A stretch of 14,064 nt of DNA from Candidatus Altarchaeales archaeon ex4484_96 (GTDB lineage: Archaea; Altiarchaeota; Altiarchaeia; IMC4; QMZM01). Under the pieces are notes generated by a model that saw nothing but the letters and a program-made list of their open reading frames with translations, had not been told where the DNA came from and searched no databases. Shown here in pieces: positions 8,524 to 13,815 of this stretch (positions within the stretch are counted from its first letter, which is position 1; each line of letters opens with the position of its first letter). The stretch spans positions 1 to 14,064 of the forward strand of contig NJDH01000015.1 of NCBI GenBank assembly GCA_002254405.1, written 5' to 3'. A program made the translations under genes and the position numbers.

Positions 8524-8542
8524 AATCCCCTCTAAGGGGATT
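8524..8542 (-). terminator. Hairpin between type 2 gene and winged-helix gene, copy A
   Basis: Perfect inverted repeat AATCCCC / GGGGATT with a 5-base loop, starting 10 bp after the type 2 stop and followed on the minus strand by an AT-rich run, then the winged-helix ribosome-binding site. It could end or attenuate transcription between the secreted protein and its regulator, or protect the 3' end of the upstream message. Copy B has an unrelated hairpin at the same place, which argues for a kept function. Confidence 0.55.
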
Positions 8543-8552
8543 CATTAATCAA

Positions 8553-9605
8553 TCATACGTCGTTTACTATCGCTGTTATGTATCCCTTGTTTGATGTTCC
8601 CTCGTATATTCCGTAAGGCACCCTAACCTTGATTCCCATTACAAACGAGTCCCCTGGGGTCAGCGGTCCGTCTACGGTGCTGTTCCACGCGTACTCTGAG
8701 TAGGGGCTGTTGCACAGGTTAAACGGGAAGTCCTTGTTCCAGTGGGTGAAAAACATCCTGCTGCAGTTGGCTATGACCACACAGTAGTGTTCCCCGCTAA
8801 TGTTTACTTCAGCGTAACCGTATTTTGTTGCTGATGGGCCTCCGTTCACAACAGAGTTGTTTGTGAATGTTCCAACACTGCAGTCTGTAACTCCTGGACC
8901 TACAGGGGGGCCGTCGGCTAATGTTCCAACACAGTTTCTGAAGTCAACCGAACCTGTTTTGGTCTTAGTGTGTGGTGCGTCACCTATGTAAAAAGCGTTG
9001 TCTTCGCAGCTTCCATCGGTTACGTTCACCATCCAGAAATACTCGGTGCTTGCGTTTCTGAACCTACCATACCACCATCTATTGTTGTCTGGTGGAAGAG
9101 AGCCCTCGGGGTCTGTTACGTAAACAAGCGCCCTGGTGTTGTTGTATTCCACCCTGTTAATAAACCTGTAGGTCTCGTGTAATGATATTGCAAAGGCTGT
9201 CTGGTTGCTTATCAGGCTGCTGTTCTGGGTTGGCGCAGATAATACAACATAGTTTCCTGAGTCTGTGTTCGCGGTGCTACCCACACCAAACGGGCTCTGG
9301 GAGGGGTAGGTTGCGTTAAACCACACGTGTGTGATATTATGCGAGCCGATGTTTTCTATCTGTATAGCATAGAATTCGTTTGTTTCGGTGTTGTTGTCTC
9401 CCACACCCCCTGGGTCAGCCGTCCAGTTGAATGCGGCAGGATTAACATCCACCATGGTCTTGGTTGCCACATAAACCGATACATTGCTGCTTTCGCTGTC
9501 GTTTATTGTTAAGTTTCCTCCCAGCGGTTGCGCGCTGGCTAAGTCAGCCATCAATACTCCCACAAGCAAACTCGTGAGTAACCCAATCCACAATCTCCTT
9601 TTCAT
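8553..9605 (-). CDS. Secreted glycoprotein-like protein, type 2, cassette copy A
   Basis: 350 aa. Seen: a signal peptide at 1-26 (KRR, hydrophobic core, LASAQ end), no C-terminal anchor, about 16 N-X-S/T sequons and six cysteines (200, 225, 242, 275, 281, 298). Landmarks shared with all four family members: VDVNPA at 52-57, IQIENIGS at 81-88, then N-I-T and WFNATYP, EYFWM at 188-192, GSC near 200, a TGSVDF segment, HWNKD at 288-292 and LTPGD at 315-319, then VPYG and a final beta strand. The predicted fold is beta-rich. Family not recognised. Inferred role: extracellular subunit, perhaps of a fibre or coat, paired with the type 1 protein. A strong GAGGTGGT ribosome-binding site precedes the ATG. 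Its first 26 codons are almost identical in DNA to those of the copy-B type 2 gene. Confidence 0.85.
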   Translation of the reverse strand: MKRRLWIGLLTSLLVGVLMADLASAQPLGGNLTINDSESSNVSVYVATKTMVDVNPAAFNWTADPGGVGDNNTETNEFYAIQIENIGSHNITHVWFNATYPSQSPFGVGSTANTDSGNYVVLSAPTQNSSLISNQTAFAISLHETYRFINRVEYNNTRALVYVTDPEGSLPPDNNRWWYGRFRNASTEYFWMVNVTDGSCEDNAFYIGDAPHTKTKTGSVDFRNCVGTLADGPPVGPGVTDCSVGTFTNNSVVNGGPSATKYGYAEVNISGEHYCVVIANCSRMFFTHWNKDFPFNLCNSPYSEYAWNSTVDGPLTPGDSFVMGIKVRVPYGIYEGTSNKGYITAIVNDV

Positions 9606-9609
9606 TTAT

Positions 9610-9617
9610 ACCACCTC
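9610..9617 (-). promoter_or_regulatory. Strong Shine-Dalgarno of type 2 gene, copy A
   Basis: GAGGTGGT ends 4 bases before the ATG at 9605 and is identical in copy B (12192-12199). The whole 50-bp gap between type 1 and type 2 is recognisably conserved between copies, including a GAGTGAGGCATAAAA block next to the type 1 stop. Strong initiation suggests the type 2 protein is made in quantity. Confidence 0.65.
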
Positions 9618-9659
9618 TTGTTTATATGATTTTTTTTTATATTTTATGCCTCACTCTTT

Positions 9660-10643
9660 TTATGAATTAACGCCTACTGCTTGAGCGATGACCGTCAGGT
9701 GTCCTGTTGGCAGGGTTCCTGCTATGGTACCATAGGGTACCCTGATTTTCACGTTAGCTATGATATGCTCTCCTGGTGTTAGGGCACCAACATGGAAATA
9801 CTCTTGGAAGCTGTTTGAGCTACCTATTGCTCCAGCAGCGTCTTTATTCCAGTGCCAGAATCTAACGCTTACGTTGCTTCCGCCGCATACTGCGGGGGTG
9901 ATGATGGTGTAGTTTTCGGCTGCTCCAGCACCAAGTGAGAGGTTCAACATACCCCAACCCCCTCCTAATGTGGGCGTGAAAGACCCGGTCCTGCAGTCTC
10001 CTGGAGTGCCAGCTCCGGTTAATGGGTCGCCGCATGCTGTGAAATCCACCGTCCCTGTTGATGCCTGCGAATGGGGGTCGTTTCCAATCCAAAATTGGGT
10101 GTCATTGCATGAGCCATCTGAGATGTTCATCACCCAGAAGTATTCGCTGTCTGCACTTCTAAGCCGACCGTGTGCCATACCCGGGACGTTAGAGCCTCCT
10201 CCTCCCGGGAGACTCAGGTAGATAAGTTCTGATTCATTGAATTCTTTACGGTCGACGAAATACCAGTTATTGCTGTTGTTTCTTCTTATTATGACGAAAT
10301 TACCTGGATTGTAGTTGTTTATATCACCTGAGCCGAAAGGCATTACATCAGGATGAGAAGTGTTAAACCAGATGTTTGTGATGTTTGTCGAGCCTATGTT
10401 CTCTATTTGTATGGCTTCTTTGTTGCCTGCTGCCGCGTAGGTTGAGTTGGATTCGGTTCCCGGGGGGATGTTAATCCAGCTCAGGTTAGCGGGATTGATG
10501 TCCACCAGAGTCAGGTTAGAGACTGAGACAAATATATTCAGGGTGTCTGATTGGTTGACATCAGCTGACGCTGACCCGATAAGAAGGAATAAGATGAAAG
10601 CGTAGGCTAACGCTATCCTGTGTTTGTTGTTGCCTGATACCAT
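9660..10643 (-). CDS. Secreted glycoprotein-like protein, type 1, cassette copy A
   Basis: 327 aa. Seen: a signal peptide at about 1-27 with a polar start and a GSASA end, no membrane anchor, about 13 sequons and four cysteines (179, 204, 217, 253). Family landmarks: VDINPA at 47-52, AIQIENIGS at 77-85, WFN at 92-94, EYFWVMNISDGSC at 167-179, TGTVDF at 196-201, HWNKD at 264-268, LTPGEH at 288-293, VPYG at 302-305 and a last strand LTVIAQAV. It is highly similar to the copy-B protein, except for the signal peptide and parts of the C-terminal half. Family not recognised; the role is inferred as extracellular, probably acting with the type 2 protein encoded 54 bp downstream. A GAGG ribosome-binding site lies 6 bases before the ATG. 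The start region is repeated in inverted orientation at 10901-10916. Confidence 0.85.
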   Translation of the reverse strand: MVSGNNKHRIALAYAFILFLLIGSASADVNQSDTLNIFVSVSNLTLVDINPANLSWINIPPGTESNSTYAAAGNKEAIQIENIGSTNITNIWFNTSHPDVMPFGSGDINNYNPGNFVIIRRNNSNNWYFVDRKEFNESELIYLSLPGGGGSNVPGMAHGRLRSADSEYFWVMNISDGSCNDTQFWIGNDPHSQASTGTVDFTACGDPLTGAGTPGDCRTGSFTPTLGGGWGMLNLSLGAGAAENYTIITPAVCGGSNVSVRFWHWNKDAAGAIGSSNSFQEYFHVGALTPGEHIIANVKIRVPYGTIAGTLPTGHLTVIAQAVGVNS

Positions 10644-10645
10644 AT
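10630..10645 (-). repeat. 16-bp inverted repeat, arm at the type 1 start codon (copy A)
   Basis: Minus strand ATATGGTATCAGGCAA, covering the ATG and first codons of the copy-A type 1 gene. The same 16 bases occur on the plus strand at 10901-10916. The arms enclose 255 bp with the leader, promoter, upstream boxes and terminator. Confidence 0.9.
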
Positions 10646-10677
10646 TTATCCTCTACCTGACCCCTCACCATATAATT

Positions 10678-10696
10678 ATAGAGTGTATCTCTCTAT
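10678..10696 (-). other. Hairpin in the 5' leader of type 1 gene, copy A
   Basis: Inverted repeat ATAGAG / CTCTAT with a 7-base loop, inside the roughly 65-base leader expected from the TATA element. It ends about 25 bases before the ribosome-binding site. The stem is short and the sequence AT-rich, so it may mean little by itself. It is noted because the copy-B leader also folds, by a different sequence. Confidence 0.35.
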
Positions 10697-10732
10697 GGGG
10701 TGGTGGTGGGATTAAGATTATGGATGGCTCTG

Positions 10733-10753
10733 ATATAAATACTTTACGGTTTT
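10733..10753 (-). promoter_or_regulatory. BRE/TATA promoter of cassette copy A
   Basis: On the minus strand the block reads AAAACCGTAAAG then TATTTATAT. All 21 bases are identical at 13336-13356 upstream of copy B, while flanking bases differ. The TATTTATAT part fits an archaeal TATA box and the purine-rich bases before it fit a BRE. A start about 25 bases downstream would give a leader of roughly 65 bases. Confidence 0.75.
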
Positions 10754-10790
10754 ATTTAATCTGATAAGGTGCTATGAGTCTTCAGGCTAA

Positions 10791-10838
10791 CTGTTTAATC
10801 TATGCATAAAATCATATGCTTATGTCAAAATATGCATA
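10791..10838 (-). promoter_or_regulatory. Array of TATGC-type boxes upstream of cassette copy A
   Basis: Contains the palindrome TATGCATA at 10801-10808, CATATGC at 10813-10819 and TATGCATA again at 10831-10838. Copy B has the same boxes at the same spacing (13403, 13415, 13433). Over 46 aligned bases 36 match, whereas the 37-bp spacer to the promoter block does not align. This pattern is a footprint of a protein-binding site; the winged-helix protein is the proposed reader. Confidence 0.6.
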
Positions 10839-10860
10839 ATATAATAAAAGAAACAATAAA

Positions 10861-10891
10861 GAGAAAAAAAGGAAGAGCAGTAAACTGCTCT
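10861..10891 (-). terminator. Intrinsic terminator of cassette copy B
   Basis: On the minus strand a perfect 7-bp stem (AGAGCAG / CTGCTCT, loop TTTA, 10874-10891) is followed by a T-rich run with seven consecutive T. It lies about 50 bp after the winged-helix stop of copy B and marks the end of that transcript. The 3' UTR bases just before it hold the antisense-like repeat. Confidence 0.75.
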
Positions 10892-10900
10892 CCAAGACAG

Positions 10901-10916
10901 ATATGGTATCAGGCAA
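10901..10916 (+). repeat. 16-bp inverted repeat, arm in the 3' UTR of the copy-B regulator
   Basis: Plus strand ATATGGTATCAGGCAA. The copy-B transcript runs along the minus strand here, so its RNA carries the exact complement of the copy-A type 1 start region, 9 bases before the terminator stem. Past one mismatch, six more bases can pair (two as G-U) and cover part of the ribosome-binding site. Confidence 0.9.
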
Positions 10917-10944
10917 TAAAAGAAGGAAAATTAAGTTATCCCCT

Positions 10945-11169
10945 TTATGGTTTGATTATCCTCCAAAGCATTTTACTCTGGCCTAAATGGTTGTTTACGA
11001 CCTCCATATCAACCTTACCTAAAGCCTTCAACTTATAACAATGAGTGTTCGCTGTAGACCACGAAACCTTAGTTCTCTTACCTATCTGATATGTGCTGAG
11101 CGGTCTCTTGCTTTTATCCAGCACATTCAATATGAGCTTGTCCACTGCCGACAGATGTCCTTCCCTCAT
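10945..11169 (-). CDS. Small winged-helix DNA-binding protein, cassette copy B
   Basis: 74 aa, ATG start. Seen: helix-turn-helix at about 25-48 (STYQIGKRTKVSWSTANTHCYKLK), where the recognition part SWSTANTHCYKLK is identical to copy A, and a wing at about 52-70. The identical recognition helix means both copies probably bind the same DNA motif. Differences lie in the first helix and the wing, which may tune partner choice. Only a weak GGAGA lies upstream. A TTTATTTAAA stretch about 25-35 bases before the ATG could act as a promoter, so it may be made from a short message besides read-through from the type 2 gene. It is probably a regulator of the cassette; other small winged-helix roles cannot be excluded. 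Confidence 0.85.
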   Translation of the reverse strand: MREGHLSAVDKLILNVLDKSKRPLSTYQIGKRTKVSWSTANTHCYKLKALGKVDMEVVNNHLGQSKMLWRIIKP

Positions 11170-11202
11170 TTTTTCATTTCTCCATCTCTTTAAATAAACA
11201 CA

Positions 11203-11229
11203 TTAGACCAGCCTTGCAGGCTGGCCTAA
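11203..11229 (-). terminator. Hairpin between type 2 gene and winged-helix gene, copy B
   Basis: Inverted repeat TTAG-A-CCAGCC / GGCTGG-C-CTAA with a 5-base loop: ten pairs and one mismatch. It starts 8 bp after the type 2 stop and is followed on the minus strand by an AT-rich run. It stands where copy A has the AATCCCC hairpin but shares no sequence with it, so structure and not sequence seems kept. Confidence 0.6.
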
Positions 11230-11236
11230 GCTTTTT

Positions 11237-12187
11237 CTATACCTTATTCACTATCGCAGTGATTTTTCCTGTACCGGAAGCTCCCTCATATATACCATAA
11301 GGTACGTAGGCCTTTATTTTCATATAAAAAGACTCTCCCGGTGTTAAATCCCCGTTAGCAGCTGAATCCCAGGCATACCCTGAGTTGCCGCATAGGTTAA
11401 AGGGCAGGTCTGCGTTCCACCTGGACAGGAAAAGCCTGCTGCAATCGCTGGTTACAGCGGCACAATAACCGTTGAAGGGCCCGGTTGTAATATCTGTGTA
11501 GCCCCAGTCCTGGTCATCTGGGTGTATGGTTAATGTAAAGCTTTCCACATCCCCTGTCTGGAAGTTAGCTGTTCCTGTTTGGGTCTTATGATGCGAGGTA
11601 TTACCTATATATAATGTCGCTGTTCCGTTGCAGAATCCTGTCGCCGACTTGTTTATCATCCAGAAGTATTCGTTGCTGGAGTTATGTATCCTGCCGTAAA
11701 CGAACCTGGTGTTATCTGGTGGCAAAGCACCCTCCGGGTCCGTTAAATAAACCAGTGTTGTGGTAGCATTATATTCAACCCTGTTGATGAACTTATATGA
11801 TTCAGTGGTTGAATTCGACAATACTATATAATTGCCCGAATCTGTGTTAGCCGCACTACCAACACCAAATGGGCTGCTTGTCGGGTAGGTAGCGTTAAAC
11901 CACACGTGAGTTATATTTTCCGAGCCGATATTCTCTATCTGCAACGCAAAAAATTTGTTGAGTTCAGTATCATTGTCTCCAACACCACCTGGGTCAACAC
12001 CAGTCCAGGTGAATGCCGCCGGGTTAATATCCACCATTGTGTTAGTATTAACTGATACTGAAACATTAGCGCTTTCGCTGTCGTTTATAGTCAAGTTTCC
12101 TCCAAAGCCCTGCGCGCTGGCTAAACCAGCCATCAATACTCCCACAAGCAAACTCGCGAGTAATCCAATCCACAATCCCCTTTTCAT
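11237..12187 (-). CDS. Secreted glycoprotein-like protein, type 2, cassette copy B
   Basis: 316 aa, 34 shorter than copy A. Seen: a signal peptide at 1-26 nearly identical to copy A, no anchor, about 12 sequons and four cysteines (186, 242, 249, 266). Landmarks: VDINPA at 52-57, LQIENIGS at 82-89, EYFWM at 173-177, LTPGES at 281-286, VPYG at 295-298 and a C-terminal strand KITAIVNKV. Two gaps against copy A stand out: a loop after SGNY (copy A 124-143), and the segment around the copy-A cysteines 225 and 242, both missing here. The N-terminal third is closely related to copy A; the middle has diverged strongly. Inferred role: extracellular subunit acting with the copy-B type 1 protein, perhaps a variant antigen or fibre subunit. 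Confidence 0.85.
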   Translation of the reverse strand: MKRGLWIGLLASLLVGVLMAGLASAQGFGGNLTINDSESANVSVSVNTNTMVDINPAAFTWTGVDPGGVGDNDTELNKFFALQIENIGSENITHVWFNATYPTSSPFGVGSAANTDSGNYIVLSNSTTESYKFINRVEYNATTTLVYLTDPEGALPPDNTRFVYGRIHNSSNEYFWMINKSATGFCNGTATLYIGNTSHHKTQTGTANFQTGDVESFTLTIHPDDQDWGYTDITTGPFNGYCAAVTSDCSRLFLSRWNADLPFNLCGNSGYAWDSAANGDLTPGESFYMKIKAYVPYGIYEGASGTGKITAIVNKV

Positions 12188-12191
12188 TTAT

Positions 12192-12199
12192 ACCACCTC
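12192..12199 (-). promoter_or_regulatory. Strong Shine-Dalgarno of type 2 gene, copy B
   Basis: GAGGTGGT ends 4 bases before the ATG at 12187, the same as in copy A. The 48-bp gap to the type 1 stop shows no convincing TATA box conserved with copy A, so the two secreted proteins are probably made from one message. Confidence 0.65.
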
Positions 12200-12235
12200 G
12201 TGTTTATTCGATTTTTTGTTTTATGCCTCACTCTT

Positions 12236-13204
12236 TTATGAAGTTACACCAACTGCTTGAGCGATGACCGTTAATTGACCTGTCGGCAGGGTTCCTGCCA
12301 TGGTACCATAGGGTACCCTGATTTTCACATTAGCTATGATGTGCTCTCCCGGGACGAGAGCTGTTGTATAAAAATAATCAGTATAACTTCCACTTTGTGC
12401 TCCGGGAGCGTCCATGTTCCAATGGTTGAATCTAACACTAACATTAGTTCCGCCGCATACTGCGGGGGTGATGACTGTGTAGTTTTCGATTGGAGTATCG
12501 CTTAAAGACAGGTTCAGGGCCCCCCATGCTCCTCCCAGAACGGGTGTGAATGAGCCGGTCCTGCAGTCTCCTGGAGTGCCAGCTCCGGTTAATGGGTCGC
12601 CGCATGCTGTGAAATCCACCGTCCCGGTTGATGTCTGAGTATGAGGGGCGTTTCCAATCCAAAATTGGGTATCATTGCATGAGCCATCTGAGATGTTCAT
12701 CACCCAGAAATATTCACTGTCCGCGCTTCTAAGACGGCCGTGAACCATATTGGGGTCACTGGAGCTACCTGTAGGCAGCTCAAGATAGATAAGCTCTGAT
12801 TCATTGTATTCCAATCGGTCGATGAAATACCATTCGTTGCTGGTGTTTCTTCTTATTATGACGAAATTCGCGGGATTGTAGTTGAGTCTGTTGCCTGAGC
12901 CGAAAGGCATTATGCTGGGGTGTGTTACATTAAACCAGATATTGCTGATGTTTGTCGAGCCTATGTTCTCTATCTGTATGGCTTCTTTGTTGCCTGCTGC
13001 CGCGTAGGTTGAGTTGGATTCGGTTCCCGGGGGGATGTTAACCCATGTCAGGTTAGCGGGGTTGATGTCCACCAGAGTCAGGTTGGATACGGTAACAATA
13101 ATATCCAGACTATCTGTCTTGTTTACTGTCTGAGCAGAAGCTGTTTGGAAGGCTGCTAAGATCAAAACTATTATCGGGATTATCCTCTCTGTTTTTGATT
13201 TCAT
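12236..13204 (-). CDS. Secreted glycoprotein-like protein, type 1, cassette copy B
   Basis: 322 aa. Seen: a signal peptide at 1-24 (basic start, hydrophobic core, TASA end), no anchor, many sequons and four cysteines (176, 201, 214, 250) in the same places as copy A. Landmarks: VDINPA at 45-50, EAIQIENIGS at 74-83, EYFWVMNISDGSC at 164-176, TGTVDF at 193-198, VPGEH at 284-288, VPYG at 297-300 and a final LTVIAQAV strand. It is the first gene of copy B, with its own promoter, a structured leader and a GAGGG ribosome-binding site 4 bases before the ATG. Blocks of 67 and 71 bp are identical in DNA to copy A amid diverged stretches. Family unknown; secretion is firmly indicated, function is inferred only. 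Confidence 0.85.
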   Translation of the reverse strand: MKSKTERIIPIIVLILAAFQTASAQTVNKTDSLDIIVTVSNLTLVDINPANLTWVNIPPGTESNSTYAAAGNKEAIQIENIGSTNISNIWFNVTHPSIMPFGSGNRLNYNPANFVIIRRNTSNEWYFIDRLEYNESELIYLELPTGSSSDPNMVHGRLRSADSEYFWVMNISDGSCNDTQFWIGNAPHTQTSTGTVDFTACGDPLTGAGTPGDCRTGSFTPVLGGAWGALNLSLSDTPIENYTVITPAVCGGTNVSVRFNHWNMDAPGAQSGSYTDYFYTTALVPGEHIIANVKIRVPYGTMAGTLPTGQLTVIAQAVGVTS

Positions 13205-13236
13205 GTTACCCTCTACTAAACCATTTGATTAACTTA

Positions 13237-13304
13237 TATCTCGAGGTATTAGCGTATTATTGCTGTTTCACCTTACGGTGATTTCACGCTTTTATCTCGA
13301 GATA
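13237..13304 (-). promoter_or_regulatory. Structured 5' leader of cassette copy B
   Basis: Two 18-base arms (13237-13254 and 13287-13304) are inverted repeats with 15 of 18 positions paired. The outer nine pairs are perfect. Inside sits a second hairpin, TCACC / GGTGA (13268-13281), whose RNA loop reads GUAA, a GNRA tetraloop. Each outer arm is also close to a palindrome around CTCGAG (TATCTCGAGATA at 13293-13304 is perfect), so DNA binding by a dimer is an alternative. The TATA block predicts a transcript start around 13310, a few bases before the first arm, which fits an RNA element. The ribosome-binding site follows about 24 bases after the second arm. Confidence 0.55.
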
Positions 13305-13335
13305 TCACTATGGGCTTATACTATTTGAACAGCTC

Positions 13336-13356
13336 ATATAAATACTTTACGGTTTT
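13336..13356 (-). promoter_or_regulatory. BRE/TATA promoter of cassette copy B
   Basis: Same 21 bases as at 10733-10753, in the same orientation, 132 bp before the type 1 start. A start about 25 bases downstream would give a leader of roughly 105 bases, long for an archaeal message and filled by the folded element. Confidence 0.75.
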
Positions 13357-13392
13357 TTCCCTGCGTTTTTTCAAAACAAGTTTACATGATAT

Positions 13393-13440
13393 CTGTTAGA
13401 ATTATGCATAATATCATATGCGAATGCTGAAATATGCAAT
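13393..13440 (-). promoter_or_regulatory. Array of TATGC-type boxes upstream of cassette copy B
   Basis: TATGCATA at 13403-13410, CATATGC at 13415-13421 and ATATGCA at 13432-13438 match the copy-A array in order and spacing. A further TATATGCA at 13445-13452 lies just outside. The array stands 36 bp upstream of the promoter block and about 60 bp from the promoter of the divergent 60-aa gene, so it might serve both. Confidence 0.6.
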
Positions 13441-13508
13441 TTAGTATATGCAGACTACAATATCTGAGAAAAAAATAATGCAAAAACAAATCACACAAAA
13501 AGATAATC

Positions 13509-13516
13509 TATTTATA
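13509..13516 (+). promoter_or_regulatory. TATA box of the 60-aa gene
   Basis: TATTTATA lies about 27-34 bases before the ATG at 13543, the distance expected when an archaeal transcript starts at or next to the start codon. No Shine-Dalgarno is seen in the gap, which agrees with a leaderless message. Confidence 0.6.
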
Positions 13517-13542
13517 CTCGTAAGGCAAATATTTTAAACAAG

Positions 13543-13725
13543 ATGGACAGATACATGGTCTATGTTGAGGGAGGTGATAAACCCTCCGTGAACGTCTGTC
13601 GCCTGGGTGAAGACAACAAAGAGGAATTAATCGGCTCATACGAGGACGCAGCCGAAACCCTGGATGACATGGCTGAATTGATTTTGGTGGACAGCAAGGT
13701 ATTCCACCAAATGAAAAACAGGTAA
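13543..13725 (+). CDS. Small acidic soluble protein of unknown function
   Basis: 60 aa, ATG start, no signal peptide or membrane helix. Seen: a short beta-like start (YMVYVEGGDKPSVNVCRL), a charged turn, then an amphipathic helix rich in Asp and Glu (SYEDAAETLDDMAELI). The opposite strand is also open across the region, but its product is cysteine- and proline-rich without a sensible start context; the plus-strand gene has a well-placed TATA box. Small proteins with a VYVEG..KP start and an EDA..-type helix are common in archaea, often without known function. It is divergent from the copy-B cassette and shares the region with the TATGC boxes. Family not recognised. Confidence 0.65.
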   Translation: MDRYMVYVEGGDKPSVNVCRLGEDNKEELIGSYEDAAETLDDMAELILVDSKVFHQMKNR

Positions 13726-13727
13726 AA

Positions 13728-13752
13728 ACAGACATCCAAGCAAGATGCCTGT
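13728..13752 (+). terminator. Weak hairpin after the 60-aa gene
   Basis: ACAG-A-CATC / GATG-C-CTGT with a 7-base loop, eight pairs and one mismatch, 2 bp after the stop. No T-tract follows on the plus strand, so it may stabilise the 3' end instead of ending transcription. Confidence 0.3.
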
Positions 13753-13789
13753 ATCTGTTAAAATAGTACACTAAAAAAAACACCTTATT

Positions 13790-13808
13790 CTATTTCACGA
13801 AGAAATAG
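13790..13808. repeat. Perfect 7-bp inverted repeat before the 49-aa frame
   Basis: CTATTTC / GAAATAG with a 5-base loop, 7 bp before the ATG at 13816. It could be a structure in front of that frame or a small operator. The sequence is AT-rich, so chance is possible. Confidence 0.35.
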
Positions 13809-13815
13809 TTAAGGG

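Noticed and set aside
10903..10986. Plus-strand 27-codon frame starting MVSGN, like the start of the type 1A protein
   Set aside because: It follows from the 16-bp inverted repeat; after the shared codons the resemblance fades into A-rich sequence, and no promoter points this way. Kept only as part of the repeat finding.
10802..11038. 78-residue plus-strand frame across the copy-A upstream region and the copy-B winged-helix gene
   Set aside because: It runs through the TATGC boxes, the terminator and antisense to the winged-helix gene. No family features and no promoter.
8176..13542. Search for CRISPR-like spaced repeats among the TATGC boxes and duplicated blocks
   Set aside because: Boxes are 6-8 bp with uneven spacing and the large repeats are coding. 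No repeat-spacer periodicity is present.
13508..13783. 91-residue minus-strand frame opposite the 60-aa gene
   Set aside because: It is rich in Cys, Pro and His without a recognisable pattern, whereas the plus-strand gene has a TATA box at the leaderless distance and a normal protein composition.
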